NCBI GenBank assembly: GCA_027024155.1
Contig: JALVTE010000069.1
Coordinates: 1-33,606, forward strand
DNA length: 33,606 nt
Reading direction: 5' to 3'
Origin: Campylobacteraceae bacterium
GTDB lineage: Bacteria; Campylobacterota; Campylobacteria; Campylobacterales; Sulfurovaceae
A program made the position numbers and the translations under genes. The first letter of the stretch is position 1; each line of letters starts with the position of its first letter. Shown piece after piece: positions 23,414-33,548 of this stretch. The notes under the pieces were generated by a model. It saw only the letters and a program-made list of their open reading frames with translations, did not search any database and had not been told where the DNA came from.

Positions 23414-23675
23414 TTAATAGTTAATGGTAGATAGTTGATAGTTTCCACCAAAAGGTGCAATGAGGGCACTGCACCTTTCGTATTATTTATGTTCTGAAAG
23501 CAGTACAAAGGTATTTTATTTTTCTAATGTTTGAATAAGATACTTCGCATTCGCTCAGTATGGCGGAGTTGGTAACTTTTAAAATTAGTACTATTTTAAT
23601 CTTTATAAATCTGCTTTATACTTATCTCCAACATAAACAATTAACTATAAACTATTATCTATTAGCTATCAACAA
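23411..23675. repeat. Intergenic element with degenerate TAGTTAATAG-type terminal inverted repeats
   Basis: Left end 23411-23441 (TAGTTAATAGTTAATGG and following) and right end about 23639-23673 (ending TTAGCTATCAAC) are imperfect inverted copies. Between them are a hairpin (23451-23478) and a single degenerate half-arm (GATACTTCGCATTCGCTC, from 23537) of the 28-bp repeat found at 22686 and 22758. No gene is seen in this stretch. Confidence 0.55.
23451..23478 (+). terminator. Hairpin after the small exported protein gene
   Basis: AAAGGTGCA (23451-23459) pairs exactly with TGCACCTTT (23470-23478) around a 10-base loop, about 40 bases after the stop. The following run is T-rich but broken, so this is a possible terminator. 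Confidence 0.55.
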
Positions 23676-23699
23676 ATTTATGCGAAAAATCGCATAAAT

Positions 23700-23701
<2 letters not shown>
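23674..23701 (-). terminator. Hairpin overlapping the tgt stop codon
   Basis: AAATTTATGCGA (23674-23685) and TCGCATAAATTT (23690-23701) form a perfect 12-bp stem with a 4-base loop. The stop codon of tgt (minus strand) is inside the stem. There is no T run after it, so it may stabilise the 3' end rather than terminate. Confidence 0.5.
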
Positions 23702-24833
<1,132 letters not shown>

Positions 24834-24912
24834 TTACTGTTTTGGCTTCTTTAAATTACTAAGAAGTCTTTAGTTTTTTGAAATTTTATCTAAAAAGAAA
24901 TAAAAGAGGAAT

Positions 24913-26328
24913 ATGAATAGAGTATTAATTATTGCAGATGGCGAAATAGCCGAAGGTTTTATAAAGAAAATATCTACTAAAAATATATCTGAACTTAATT
25001 ATACTATAGTGGTAAAAGAGTGCAGTAGTATAAATATTCAAAGCCCAAATATCGAATATATAAAAGTAGATGCAACGAGTATATACAGACTCAAAGGTAT
25101 ATGTTCTAAAAGTAAATTTTTAGCTACATATATTATTATGCAAAATCCTGACGAAGCAAAAGCGGTTTACAGTAATATAAGAGCAATAAATAAAAAAGTT
25201 AGAATTGTCTTGTTAGATACTAATGAACAATTTAAAAAATTAGAAGATAGTTATACTAATATTGTAGATGTTGTTGAACTTTTAGCAAATAGACTGTACG
25301 ATTTTTTACCCAATGTTCCAGTTACTGCTCAGACAATAGGCTTGAATGAAGGCGAAATAATGGAAGTAATTGTTCCATTCTCTAGTGCATATGCTTTTAG
25401 GCATCTTAGCTCTATTCCGCAAATAAAATGGAAAATTGTAGCAATTTATAGAGATAACAAACTTCTTTTGCCAACAAATGCAACAATGATACGCCCAAGA
25501 GATAGGCTACTTCTTGTAGGTAAGCCACAAGTTTTAATTAATGTTTATAAGAGAATCAGAAGTAAAAGTGGTATTTTTCCAGAGCCTTTTGGTAAAAACT
25601 TTTATCTATATTTAGATGTCGATAGAGATAGAGAGAATATAGAAAACTATATAGAAGAGGCAATTTATCTATTGGATAAATTCGATAACAAAAGTTTAAT
25701 AATTAGAGTTGCGAATCCAAACGATTTAGAGATAGTTGAAAAAATTAAATCGTATGAAAATAGCAGTATTAGAGCTTTTTTCTCATATTCAGATATAGAA
25801 GAGGGTGTAATCGCTACAGATATTGATGAGTATGATATTGGCTTGATATTTATATCTAGAGATAGCTTGCTAGTAAATAGTTTTAGCAAAAAGTTATATG
25901 CTTATAAAAAGTTGGTATATATTTTTGGCTCTACTCCTATAAAAAATATAAAAGAGGCTGTAGTTGTTAAAAGTGATGATAAAGAGACAGAAGAGATATC
26001 GTCTGTAGCATTTTATATAGCAGAGACGCTAAAAGTTAAGCTATCTTTGAGAGATTATAACCCTCAGGGAGATTTTGAAGATAGTAAAATGATAGTAGAG
26101 CATTTTGAGACACTATCGCATGTGCATAGCATAATTGTACAAGTTGTACAAGAGAAAGAGAATCCAATACATGCAATAAAACAGAGTAAAGATATACTAT
26201 TAGTAATACCTTTTAAAGAGAATATGAATTTTAATACACTTCTTGCTCTATTTAAAAGAGATGTAGATAGTCTGCTACTTAGAACTAACAGCCACCCTAA
26301 GCTTTTGATACCTATTGTTGATAGTTAG
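24913..26328 (+). CDS. COG3400-type protein with RCK/TrkA domains
   Basis: This is a 471-residue soluble protein. The N-terminus (about 1-110) is a Rossmann-like TrkA-N fold beginning RVLIIADGEIAEGF. Residues about 143-212 form an RCK_C domain, ending in PRDRLLLVGKPQ. A second large segment (about 225-330) again looks Rossmann-like. The C-terminal 120 residues resemble a universal-stress or regulator-like domain. Proteins of this kind stand next to aroB in Campylobacterota and are annotated only as COG3400. A role in gating K+ or other ion flux is suggested by the RCK domains but no channel gene is adjacent; the mscS homologue two genes on is a possible partner. Confidence 0.8.
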   Translation: MNRVLIIADGEIAEGFIKKISTKNISELNYTIVVKECSSINIQSPNIEYIKVDATSIYRLKGICSKSKFLATYIIMQNPDEAKAVYSNIRAINKKVRIVLLDTNEQFKKLEDSYTNIVDVVELLANRLYDFLPNVPVTAQTIGLNEGEIMEVIVPFSSAYAFRHLSSIPQIKWKIVAIYRDNKLLLPTNATMIRPRDRLLLVGKPQVLINVYKRIRSKSGIFPEPFGKNFYLYLDVDRDRENIENYIEEAIYLLDKFDNKSLIIRVANPNDLEIVEKIKSYENSSIRAFFSYSDIEEGVIATDIDEYDIGLIFISRDSLLVNSFSKKLYAYKKLVYIFGSTPIKNIKEAVVVKSDDKETEEISSVAFYIAETLKVKLSLRDYNPQGDFEDSKMIVEHFETLSHVHSIIVQVVQEKENPIHAIKQSKDILLVIPFKENMNFNTLLALFKRDVDSLLLRTNSHPKLLIPIVDS

Positions 26329-26410
26329 TAAACTTTTTACTATTTATATAGCTCTTTTGAGGGTATATCTAAATAAATTTTGTGTAAAATATATATAAAA
26401 AAGAGACAAG

Positions 26411-27466
26411 ATGATAGTACCTATAAAGTTAGAAAAACCAGAACAGATTGAATATGATATAACTATAGATTCTCTACCAAATTTAGAGTTTGATAATAAG
26501 GTTGCGATTGTTACAAACCCTACAGTTGCGGGTTTTCATTTAGATAAAGCTCTTAGTGTTATAAAAGCACCACATATAGAGATTATAGAGGTTCCAGATG
26601 GCGAAGAGTATAAAAATATCGATACAGTTTTAGATATTTTAGACAAGCTATTTTTAGCAAAGTTCGATAGAAAATCTACTCTTATAGCACTAGGGGGTGG
26701 TGTAATTGGAGATATGACAGGTTTTACTGCCTCTATGTATCAAAGAGGAATTGATTTTATTCAAATGCCTACAACCCTGCTTAGCCAAGTAGATGCAAGT
26801 GTTGGTGGTAAAACTGGTGTAAATAATAAGTATGGCAAAAACTTAATAGGTGCATTTTATCAGCCAAAAGCTGTATATATAGACCCAGCATTTTTAGATA
26901 CTCTGCCTTCTCGTGAGTTTTCGGCTGGAGTTGCGGAAGCTATAAAGATGGCAGTAATGTTTGACAAGGAGTTTTTTGACTTCTTTAAAAACAGCGATTT
27001 AAACAACAAAGATAGTGTAGTAGATGTTATTGCAAAATCTGTTACCTTAAAAGCAAATGTCGTAAATCAAGATGAAAAAGAGAGTGGAGTTAGAGCAGTA
27101 CTTAACTATGGGCACACTTTTGGGCATGTGGTAGAGAATTTAACAAATTATACAGAATATCTACATGGTGAAGCTGTAGCCATTGGTATGGTTATGGCAA
27201 ATGAGTTAGCTATTTTATTAGGACTTTTAAGCCAAGAAGAGGCAGATGAAATTAGAAAGCTTTTAGTTAAAAATAACTTACCTGTAGATTTTGAAATAGA
27301 GAGTGTAGAAGATTTTTATGAGCATTTTTACTTAGATAAAAAGAGCTCTCGTGGCTCTATAGCATTTATTTTGCCAAATGGCTCTATTGGAACACATATT
27401 ATTAAAAAAGATATTCCAAAAGATATTGTTATAAAGGCTTTAAAGAAATTTGAGGTTAAAAATTAA
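26411..27466 (+). CDS. aroB: 3-dehydroquinate synthase
   Basis: This 351-residue enzyme has the NAD-binding ALGGGVIGDMTGF, then PTTLLSQVDASVGGKTGVN, and zinc ligands E176, H235 (NYGHTFGH) and H252 (HGEAVAIGM). It converts DAHP to 3-dehydroquinate, the second step of the shikimate pathway, in the cytoplasm. It starts a compact operon: the next gene begins at the last base of its stop codon (TAATG). Confidence 0.97.
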   Translation: MIVPIKLEKPEQIEYDITIDSLPNLEFDNKVAIVTNPTVAGFHLDKALSVIKAPHIEIIEVPDGEEYKNIDTVLDILDKLFLAKFDRKSTLIALGGGVIGDMTGFTASMYQRGIDFIQMPTTLLSQVDASVGGKTGVNNKYGKNLIGAFYQPKAVYIDPAFLDTLPSREFSAGVAEAIKMAVMFDKEFFDFFKNSDLNNKDSVVDVIAKSVTLKANVVNQDEKESGVRAVLNYGHTFGHVVENLTNYTEYLHGEAVAIGMVMANELAILLGLLSQEEADEIRKLLVKNNLPVDFEIESVEDFYEHFYLDKKSSRGSIAFILPNGSIGTHIIKKDIPKDIVIKALKKFEVKN

Positions 27467-29142
27467 TGCTAAAACTCTTTACCATTTTTATTTTACTGTT
27501 TTCTATTGCTTATGCAGAGGGTAACTCTACTTTGGAGCAAAATAGTTCGAATAAAATAGTAGTTAATAACCAGAGTAAAGCTGAGCTAGATAATAAAACA
27601 TTAGAGTTAGAAAATAAAATAAAAGATTTAAGAGAGCAACTAATTTCTCTTAATAAAAATAAAAAAACAGATAATGAGTGGACAAAAATATATAGTGGAT
27701 ATATTACTCATAAATCTCTCTTAGATAGAGAGAAAAATTTAACTAAACAGATTACAAAGTTAAAAAAAATTAAACATATAAGACCAAATCAGAAGAGTTT
27801 ATTAGATAAATTAGAAAAAGAGGATAAAATTTTAAAAGATAAAATAAGTTTAATAAAAGATTTCGATAAAGACCCTTTTAAAAAGCTTATTACACCACCA
27901 TCTTTAAATAATGCACCCCAAATTACAAACCCGTTCTCTTTAATTAGTGGTTTATCTTATATAAAAGAGTTAGCTAGTAATAAAGAGAAATATTTAGATA
28001 GATACAAACAGTTAGAAGATACTATATATTCTCTACAGAAACAGAGATATTTACTTTCAAAAATTGTAAATTTAAGTAATAGTGAAATAGATAAACAGCA
28101 TTTAGAATTTGTAAAAAAAGAGATAAAGTACCTTTTGACTATAAAAGATATATTTAAAACAACAAAAAATATTTATATAAAAAAGGCTGATGAGTTAAAA
28201 TTATCTATAGAGAACGATATTAAAAAAGAGTTAAAAAAAGTTGTATATGTTGGGGTTGTTGCTCTAATTTTCTTAATAATTTTTATACTTTTAAAGTTTT
28301 TAACAAGAAAATATTTAGCAGATAAAGAGAGTTTTTATACAGTTAATAAAGTCATAAATATAGGTTTTATAACAGTTCTTATTTTAACAATTCTATTTGC
28401 ATATTTAGAAAATGTTAGCTATATAATTACTATTTTAGGGTTTGCTTCAGCTGGTATTGCTATTGCTTTAAAAGATTGGTTTATGTCGGTACTTGGGTGG
28501 TTTGTAATTGTAATAGGCGGAACAATTCATGTAGGTGATAGAGTAAAATTTGTGCGTGGTAATGTAGAGTATGTTGGAGATGTTGTTGATATATCTTTGC
28601 TTAGAATGACAATTCAAGAGGACATTACACTAACTACATATATGCATAATCGTCGTGCTGGAAGAATTATATTTGTACCAAATAACTATATTTTTACTGA
28701 TATGGTTGCCAACTATTCACACTCTGGGCTTAAGACAGTTTGGGATGGTATAGATTTTTATATTACTTTTGATTCAAATATATCTAAAGCTACAAGTATT
28801 GCAAAAAATGTTGCCAAGCAATACTCTAAAGGTTATACCGATATAACCAGAAAGCAGTTAAATAAACTTAGAAGTAAGTATCAGTTAAAAAATACTAATG
28901 TTGAACCTAGAGTATTTTCGTTTATCGAAGGGTATGGGGTTAAAGTTAGTGTTTGGTATTTAACAAATGCTTATGCAACTTTGACACTAAGAAGTACAAT
29001 ATCTACCAATATTTTAAAAGAGATTTTAGAAGCGGAAGATATTAAAATAGCGTACCCAACACAGTCGTTTTATATCGATAAAGAGATACCAAAACCAAAA
29101 CAGGCAGACGAAATGCCAACACTTACAGATAAAGAAGCATAA
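27466..29142 (+). CDS. MscS-family mechanosensitive channel with periplasmic coiled-coil extension
   Basis: This 558-residue protein has a signal peptide (1-17, ending AYA), then about 235 residues of charged coiled coil. Membrane segments lie near 258-281 and 295-314, with the MscS pore helix in GFASAGIAIALKDW (about 326-339). The beta domain (about 355-420) and a C-terminal domain follow. It would release osmolytes when membrane tension rises. The long periplasmic part resembles the larger MscK/YbdG-type channels, but only three membrane segments are evident. It overlaps aroB by one base and mtaB by one base. Confidence 0.9.
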   Translation: MLKLFTIFILLFSIAYAEGNSTLEQNSSNKIVVNNQSKAELDNKTLELENKIKDLREQLISLNKNKKTDNEWTKIYSGYITHKSLLDREKNLTKQITKLKKIKHIRPNQKSLLDKLEKEDKILKDKISLIKDFDKDPFKKLITPPSLNNAPQITNPFSLISGLSYIKELASNKEKYLDRYKQLEDTIYSLQKQRYLLSKIVNLSNSEIDKQHLEFVKKEIKYLLTIKDIFKTTKNIYIKKADELKLSIENDIKKELKKVVYVGVVALIFLIIFILLKFLTRKYLADKESFYTVNKVINIGFITVLILTILFAYLENVSYIITILGFASAGIAIALKDWFMSVLGWFVIVIGGTIHVGDRVKFVRGNVEYVGDVVDISLLRMTIQEDITLTTYMHNRRAGRIIFVPNNYIFTDMVANYSHSGLKTVWDGIDFYITFDSNISKATSIAKNVAKQYSKGYTDITRKQLNKLRSKYQLKNTNVEPRVFSFIEGYGVKVSVWYLTNAYATLTLRSTISTNILKEILEAEDIKIAYPTQSFYIDKEIPKPKQADEMPTLTDKEA

Positions 29143-30392
29143 TGAGTAAAAAAGTATATTTTAAAACATTTGGTTGCAGAACAAACCAATTTGATACACA
29201 GATAATGATAAGTAAGCTAGAGGATTTTAAATTAACCTTTAATGAAGAAGAGGCAGATTTAGTAGTTGTAAACTCTTGTACTGTTACAAATGGGGCAGAC
29301 AGTTCAGTTCGTGGATACATAAATAGTGTTAAGCGTAAAAATGAGAATGCAAAAGTAATAATTGCAGGGTGTGGTGCACACTCTAAGGGTAAAGAGCTTT
29401 TAGATAAGGGGCAAGTTTTTGGTGTGTTTGGGCACTCGGAAAAAGAGAATATCAATAATATACTAAAGCACGATAACTCTTTTTACCAAATTGGAGATTT
29501 GGAGCATATAGACAATACAGTTGTTAGCGAATTTGTAGGCAAGAGTAGGGCGTTTATAAAAATACAAGAGGGTTGTGATTTTAGATGTAGTTACTGCATT
29601 ATCCCATATGTTCGTGGAAATGCGAGAAGCCTGCCTATGGAGCAAATTATCCATCAAATTACAAAACTTGCAAGTAATGGATTTGGAGAGTTTATTTTAA
29701 CTGGTACAAATGTTGGAAGTTATGGAAAAGATATAGGTTTAAGCATTGCTAAACTTATTAAAGAGATTTCTAAAGTTAGAGGTGTAAGACGCATTAGAAT
29801 TGGTAGCTTAGAGCCAATACAGATAGATGACGAATTTTTAGAGCTACTAAGCGAACCATTTATGGCAAAGCACCTACACATTGCCTTGCAACATACAAGT
29901 GACAAAATGCTTATGTATATGAATAGACGAAACAGTTACAAAGAAGACTTAAAACTCTTTAATAAAATTGCAGACAAGGGCTACGCATTAGGAACTGACT
30001 ATATAGTAGGGCACCCAGGAGAGAGTGATGAACTCTGGAGCGAAGCAATAAAAAGGGTTGAAGAGTTGCCACTAACGCATATACATGCATTTACATACTC
30101 ACCACGTGACAATACGCCATCGGCACAAATAAAAGAAGTAATTAATGGAAAAGTTGCTAAACTAAGACATAAAGAACTAACATCTCTAGTTAAACAGAAA
30201 AACTATGAGTTTAGAAAAGCACACAACAAAAACTTAACAGTTTTAATAGAAAACTCTAAAGAGGGTATATTTAGAGGATATGATGAGTACTATAATCAAG
30301 TAATTGTAGAGTCGCAAAAAGATATAGAGCACTCTTGGATACTTATAGATAGTTGTAAAGCAAAAAGCGAAGGGAATTATGCAATTTATTAA
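29142..30392 (+). CDS. mtaB: tRNA t6A37 methylthiotransferase MtaB
   Basis: This is a 416-residue radical-SAM methylthiotransferase. The N-terminal domain supplies cysteines C12, C46 and C77 for one 4Fe-4S cluster. The radical-SAM motif C145-x3-C149-x2-C152 in EGCDFRCSYC binds the second. A TRAM-like C-terminus follows. It adds a methylthio group to t6A at position 37 of ANN-decoding tRNAs. The 'FGCRTNQFD' opening and overall length favour MtaB over MiaB or RimO. It overlaps the next gene by 14 bases. Confidence 0.9.
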   Translation: MSKKVYFKTFGCRTNQFDTQIMISKLEDFKLTFNEEEADLVVVNSCTVTNGADSSVRGYINSVKRKNENAKVIIAGCGAHSKGKELLDKGQVFGVFGHSEKENINNILKHDNSFYQIGDLEHIDNTVVSEFVGKSRAFIKIQEGCDFRCSYCIIPYVRGNARSLPMEQIIHQITKLASNGFGEFILTGTNVGSYGKDIGLSIAKLIKEISKVRGVRRIRIGSLEPIQIDDEFLELLSEPFMAKHLHIALQHTSDKMLMYMNRRNSYKEDLKLFNKIADKGYALGTDYIVGHPGESDELWSEAIKRVEELPLTHIHAFTYSPRDNTPSAQIKEVINGKVAKLRHKELTSLVKQKNYEFRKAHNKNLTVLIENSKEGIFRGYDEYYNQVIVESQKDIEHSWILIDSCKAKSEGNYAIY

Positions 30393-32019
30393 AAATAAAA
30401 AAGCAAAACCTATTATTATTGTCTCTGCTTTGATAGTTATTGCTATTGTTATAACTGTGCTTATAAAAAGTATGGGTATAAGTTTGGTTAGTGCTAATGA
30501 GTTTAATAAAATATTAGAAGATAATAAACAGAGTAAAATTTATATACAAGACAGATATATATATTTAAAAAATAGCAAAGGTAAGTTTAAGACTGCTCTT
30601 AGTGGAGTAGATAGAGCTAAAATATACTCTAAATACCCTGTAGAAGTTTATAGTAAAAGTAGTAGCTCTCTTCTTTATATTGCTGTACTGCTTTTGTTAT
30701 CTATTTTAATAGCACTTCTTGTAATTCTAAGAAGAAATGGCAATAGTTCGCAAGCTGTTGGGGCTGTTAGAGAGCAAAACAGTGAGCTTTTAGCAAACAA
30801 TATTACACCAGAGTACAACCAAGATATAAGTTTTAAAGATGTTGCCGGAATCAGCAGTGTAAAAGAGGATTTAGAAGAGATAATAAGCTTTCTAAAAAGC
30901 CCACTTAAGTATAAAAAGTTAAATATTCGTATGCCCAAAGGCTTACTTTTAGTAGGACCTCCAGGCGTTGGTAAAACACTAATTGCAAAAGCTATATCTT
31001 CAGAGGCTAATGTTCCATTTTTCTACCATAGCGGAGCCAATTTTGTGCATATCTACGCAGGAATGGGTGCAAAAAGGGTAAAAGAGCTATTTAACAAAGC
31101 AAAAGAGATGGCACCAAGCATCATTTTTATAGACGAAATAGATTCAGTAGGTAAAGATAGAGGCAATTTAAACAGTGATGAGAGAGAAGCAACATTAAAC
31201 CAACTACTTGTAGAGATGGATGGCTTTAGCTCAAATGCTGGAGTAGTTGTAATTGGGGCGACAAACAGAATAGATGTGTTAGATAGTGCCTTACTTAGAC
31301 CTGGAAGATTTGATAGAAGAGTATTTATAGAGTTACCAAACATAAAAGAGAGAGAGCAGATTTTAAAGCTCTATTTAAAAGATAAAAAGCACAACTTTGC
31401 AGTAGCCGAAGTTGCAAAACTAACAGCAGGCTTTAGCCCAGCAGCACTAGAGACACTAATAAACGAAGCTGCACTAAATGCTATAAAACTACATAAAAAC
31501 AGTATAGATTTAGAAGATATTTTAAGCGTAAAAGATAGAGTAATCTTTGGTAAAAAACCGATACCAATGCTTAGTAGCAAAGAGCGAGAAATTCAGGCAA
31601 CTTATCAAGCTACAAAAGCCGTAGTTGCCCACTGGCTAGGCTTTAAGACAGATAGAGTAGGGCTATTAATATCAATAAATATGAACAAAGATACTCTGCT
31701 TACTTCTAAAGAGTCTATACTAAATTTAGCAAAAGTAGAGTTAAGTGGCTCGGTATATTTAAAGCAAAAATTCAACGACATTTTTAGTCAAGGAGTAGAA
31801 GATAGAGCAAAAGCAAAAGAGTTAATAAAAGAGGCAAATACAAACTATTCGCTAATAGACTCTAATTCGCAAGAGAGTAAATTAGAGAGTATTATAGAAG
31901 AGTTAGAGGGCATAATTGCAAGCTTAGAGCAAGCAATAGAAAAAATAGCAAAAAAACTACAAGAGAGAGAGCAGATAGAGCCAAGCGAAATAGCAAAGGA
32001 GATAGATGCTCTTTTTTAG
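30379..32019 (+). CDS. FtsH-like AAA+ ATPase with inactive protease domain
   Basis: This 546-residue protein has two membrane segments (about 11-30 and 98-117) around a short periplasmic domain. The AAA+ module follows FtsH closely: Walker A GPPGVGKT (193-200), Walker B IIFIDE (248-253), and second-region TNRIDVLDSALLRPGRFDRR. The FtsH zinc motif HExxH should follow at about 409-413, but the sequence is YQATK, so both histidines and the glutamate are gone. It is therefore probably an ATP-driven unfoldase or scaffold without peptidase activity. A second FtsH-like protein beside aroB/mtaB is known in Helicobacter. It overlaps bioV by 14 bases. Confidence 0.88.
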   Translation: MQFIKNKKAKPIIIVSALIVIAIVITVLIKSMGISLVSANEFNKILEDNKQSKIYIQDRYIYLKNSKGKFKTALSGVDRAKIYSKYPVEVYSKSSSSLLYIAVLLLLSILIALLVILRRNGNSSQAVGAVREQNSELLANNITPEYNQDISFKDVAGISSVKEDLEEIISFLKSPLKYKKLNIRMPKGLLLVGPPGVGKTLIAKAISSEANVPFFYHSGANFVHIYAGMGAKRVKELFNKAKEMAPSIIFIDEIDSVGKDRGNLNSDEREATLNQLLVEMDGFSSNAGVVVIGATNRIDVLDSALLRPGRFDRRVFIELPNIKEREQILKLYLKDKKHNFAVAEVAKLTAGFSPAALETLINEAALNAIKLHKNSIDLEDILSVKDRVIFGKKPIPMLSSKEREIQATYQATKAVVAHWLGFKTDRVGLLISINMNKDTLLTSKESILNLAKVELSGSVYLKQKFNDIFSQGVEDRAKAKELIKEANTNYSLIDSNSQESKLESIIEELEGIIASLEQAIEKIAKKLQEREQIEPSEIAKEIDALF

Positions 32020-32515
32020 TGGTTTTGGGCTAAAAGGTGAAGAGTCACTATTTGACTTTTGGCTAGAGAAAAACGACTTTTGCGTAGCAGGCTTTAGCTA
32101 TGGTGCTATTAAAGCCGTAGAGCATTGCTTAAATTCTAAAAGTAGGGTAGATAAGCTAATACTTCTTTCACCTGCTTTTTTTAACGATAAAGATAGCAAG
32201 TATAAACGAATGCAGTTACTCTTTTACTCTAAAGATAAAAAAGCCTACACAGAAAACTTTTTACAAAATATAGCTAGTGGCTCAAATATAGATTTAACAC
32301 CATACTTAAACAACACAAGCAAAGAGCAGTTAGAAGAGCTTCTGTACTATACATGGTGCAAAGAGAAGTTACAAAAAATAGCAAGCAGAGGTACAATTAT
32401 AGAAGTTATCTTAGGCGGAAAAGATAAAATAATAGACGCAAAAAACGCAAAAGAGTTTTTTGAAGATGTAGCCAATGTCTATTATATAAAAGATGCAAAC
32501 CACATATTGAAATAA
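32006..32515 (+). CDS. bioV: Pimeloyl-ACP methyl ester esterase BioV
   Basis: This is a small alpha/beta hydrolase of 169 residues. The nucleophile elbow is GFSYG (S31), the acid is probably D140 in GGKDKI and the histidine is H166 in DANHIL. BioV-type enzymes of Helicobacter and relatives have about this length, begin MxFFSGFG and end NHxL, as here. They remove the methyl group from pimeloyl-ACP methyl ester, ending the BioC-FabI-type route to biotin. The other biotin genes are not in this window. The gene overlaps the AAA gene and precedes an SDR gene by 8 bases. Confidence 0.88.
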   Translation: MLFFSGFGLKGEESLFDFWLEKNDFCVAGFSYGAIKAVEHCLNSKSRVDKLILLSPAFFNDKDSKYKRMQLLFYSKDKKAYTENFLQNIASGSNIDLTPYLNNTSKEQLEELLYYTWCKEKLQKIASRGTIIEVILGGKDKIIDAKNAKEFFEDVANVYYIKDANHILK

Positions 32516-32523
32516 GGATAAAT

Positions 32524-33333
32524 ATGACAAACATAGTAATTACAGGATGTAGCACAGGAATAGGGCTAGAGACTGCACTATACCTAAAAGAGAGAATGGT
32601 AAAAGTCTTTCCAACAGCAAGAAAAGCAGAAGATGTCGAGAAACTAAAAGAGCTAGGCTTCGAGCACGCTATGCTTTTAGATGTAACAAAACCAGAAACA
32701 ATAAGCCAAGTAATAGAGAAAGTATTAGAGATAGATGGCAAAATAGATGTATGGTTCAATAATGCAGGCTACGGACAGATGGGAGCAATAGAGGATGTAC
32801 CAACAGAACTTGTTCGTGAGCAGTTCGAGACAAATGTATTTGGCTTACACGAAGCAACAAGACAGATACTCAAAGTTATGCGAAAACAGGGATATGGCAA
32901 AATAATCCAACACAGCTCTGTACTTGGGATTGTAGCCCTACCAATGCGAGGAATCTACAATGCAAGTAAATATGCAGTAGAGGGACTTACAGACACTCTA
33001 AGGTTAGAGTTAAAAGATACAAAAATCTACCCAGTACTACTAAACACAGGACCAGTAGAGAGCCACTTTAGAAAAAATGCAATTAAAACACTAGACAACT
33101 TAGATTTAGAAAATGCCACATTTAAAGATAAATACATAGCCTCAAAAGAGGGTAGAGCCAAAAGAGTACCATTCTCCCTACCAGCTGAGTCTGTAGCCTC
33201 TGTTGTACACAAAATCATCCTAACCCCACAACCACAACCTAGATACTACATAACTAAAGCTACATATATTTTAGGGTATGCTAAAAGAGTGTTAAGCACT
33301 TCTTGGTTGGATAAGTTGTTGTTGAAGGTGTAA
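32524..33333 (+). CDS. Short-chain dehydrogenase/reductase
   Basis: This is a 269-residue classical SDR. The nucleotide-binding TGCSTGIG (7-14) includes the family glycines, NNAG is at 79-82, the catalytic serine is in HSSVLG (131-132) and YNASK gives Y145 and K149. The phenotype-neutral group with 'TARKAEDVEKL' resembles retinol- or fatty-alcohol-type SDRs, and the substrate cannot be predicted. Absence of an Arg/Lys pair in the first loop leaves the NAD/NADP preference open. It is the last gene of the aroB operon. Confidence 0.9.
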   Translation: MTNIVITGCSTGIGLETALYLKERMVKVFPTARKAEDVEKLKELGFEHAMLLDVTKPETISQVIEKVLEIDGKIDVWFNNAGYGQMGAIEDVPTELVREQFETNVFGLHEATRQILKVMRKQGYGKIIQHSSVLGIVALPMRGIYNASKYAVEGLTDTLRLELKDTKIYPVLLNTGPVESHFRKNAIKTLDNLDLENATFKDKYIASKEGRAKRVPFSLPAESVASVVHKIILTPQPQPRYYITKATYILGYAKRVLSTSWLDKLLLKV

Positions 33334-33343
33334 TTTTTAACTT

Positions 33344-33453
33344 TATGGAGATACCTTAAAGGCATTCATATATTGCCTTATTAAGTTAAGGGTACCTCCA
33401 ATGCTATTAAGTTAAGGATTCTATATCCATTTATTGGCTTTAAGTTCAAAGCC
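33344..33453. repeat. Tandem direct copies of the ATTAAGTTAAGG repeat with hairpins
   Basis: ATTAAGTTAAGG occurs at 33380-33391 and 33406-33417 in the same orientation, 26 bases apart. A preceding segment (33344-33362, with GGAGATACC) is an imperfect inverse of GGTACCTCC (33391-33399). A 6-bp hairpin GGCTTT/AAAGCC lies at 33436-33453. It is the only locus where the core is in direct rather than inverted order. It lies just after the SDR gene; I see no gene in 33334-33606. Confidence 0.65.
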
Positions 33454-33519
33454 CGAAGTGATGAAAATATTTACCATCGCAGTCATCGTATAATACAAAA
33501 CCCCAAAGAAATAAAAAGT

Positions 33520-33548
33520 TTGACAATGTAAAAAACATGTTAAACTAA
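33520..33548 (+). promoter_or_regulatory. Possible promoter at the window end
   Basis: A perfect TTGACA (33520-33525) is followed after 17 bases by a weak -10 (AACTAA, 33543-33548). GGGGTGC and purine-rich, non-coding sequence follow to the window edge. It may serve a transcript that begins beyond this window; no product is assigned. Confidence 0.3.
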
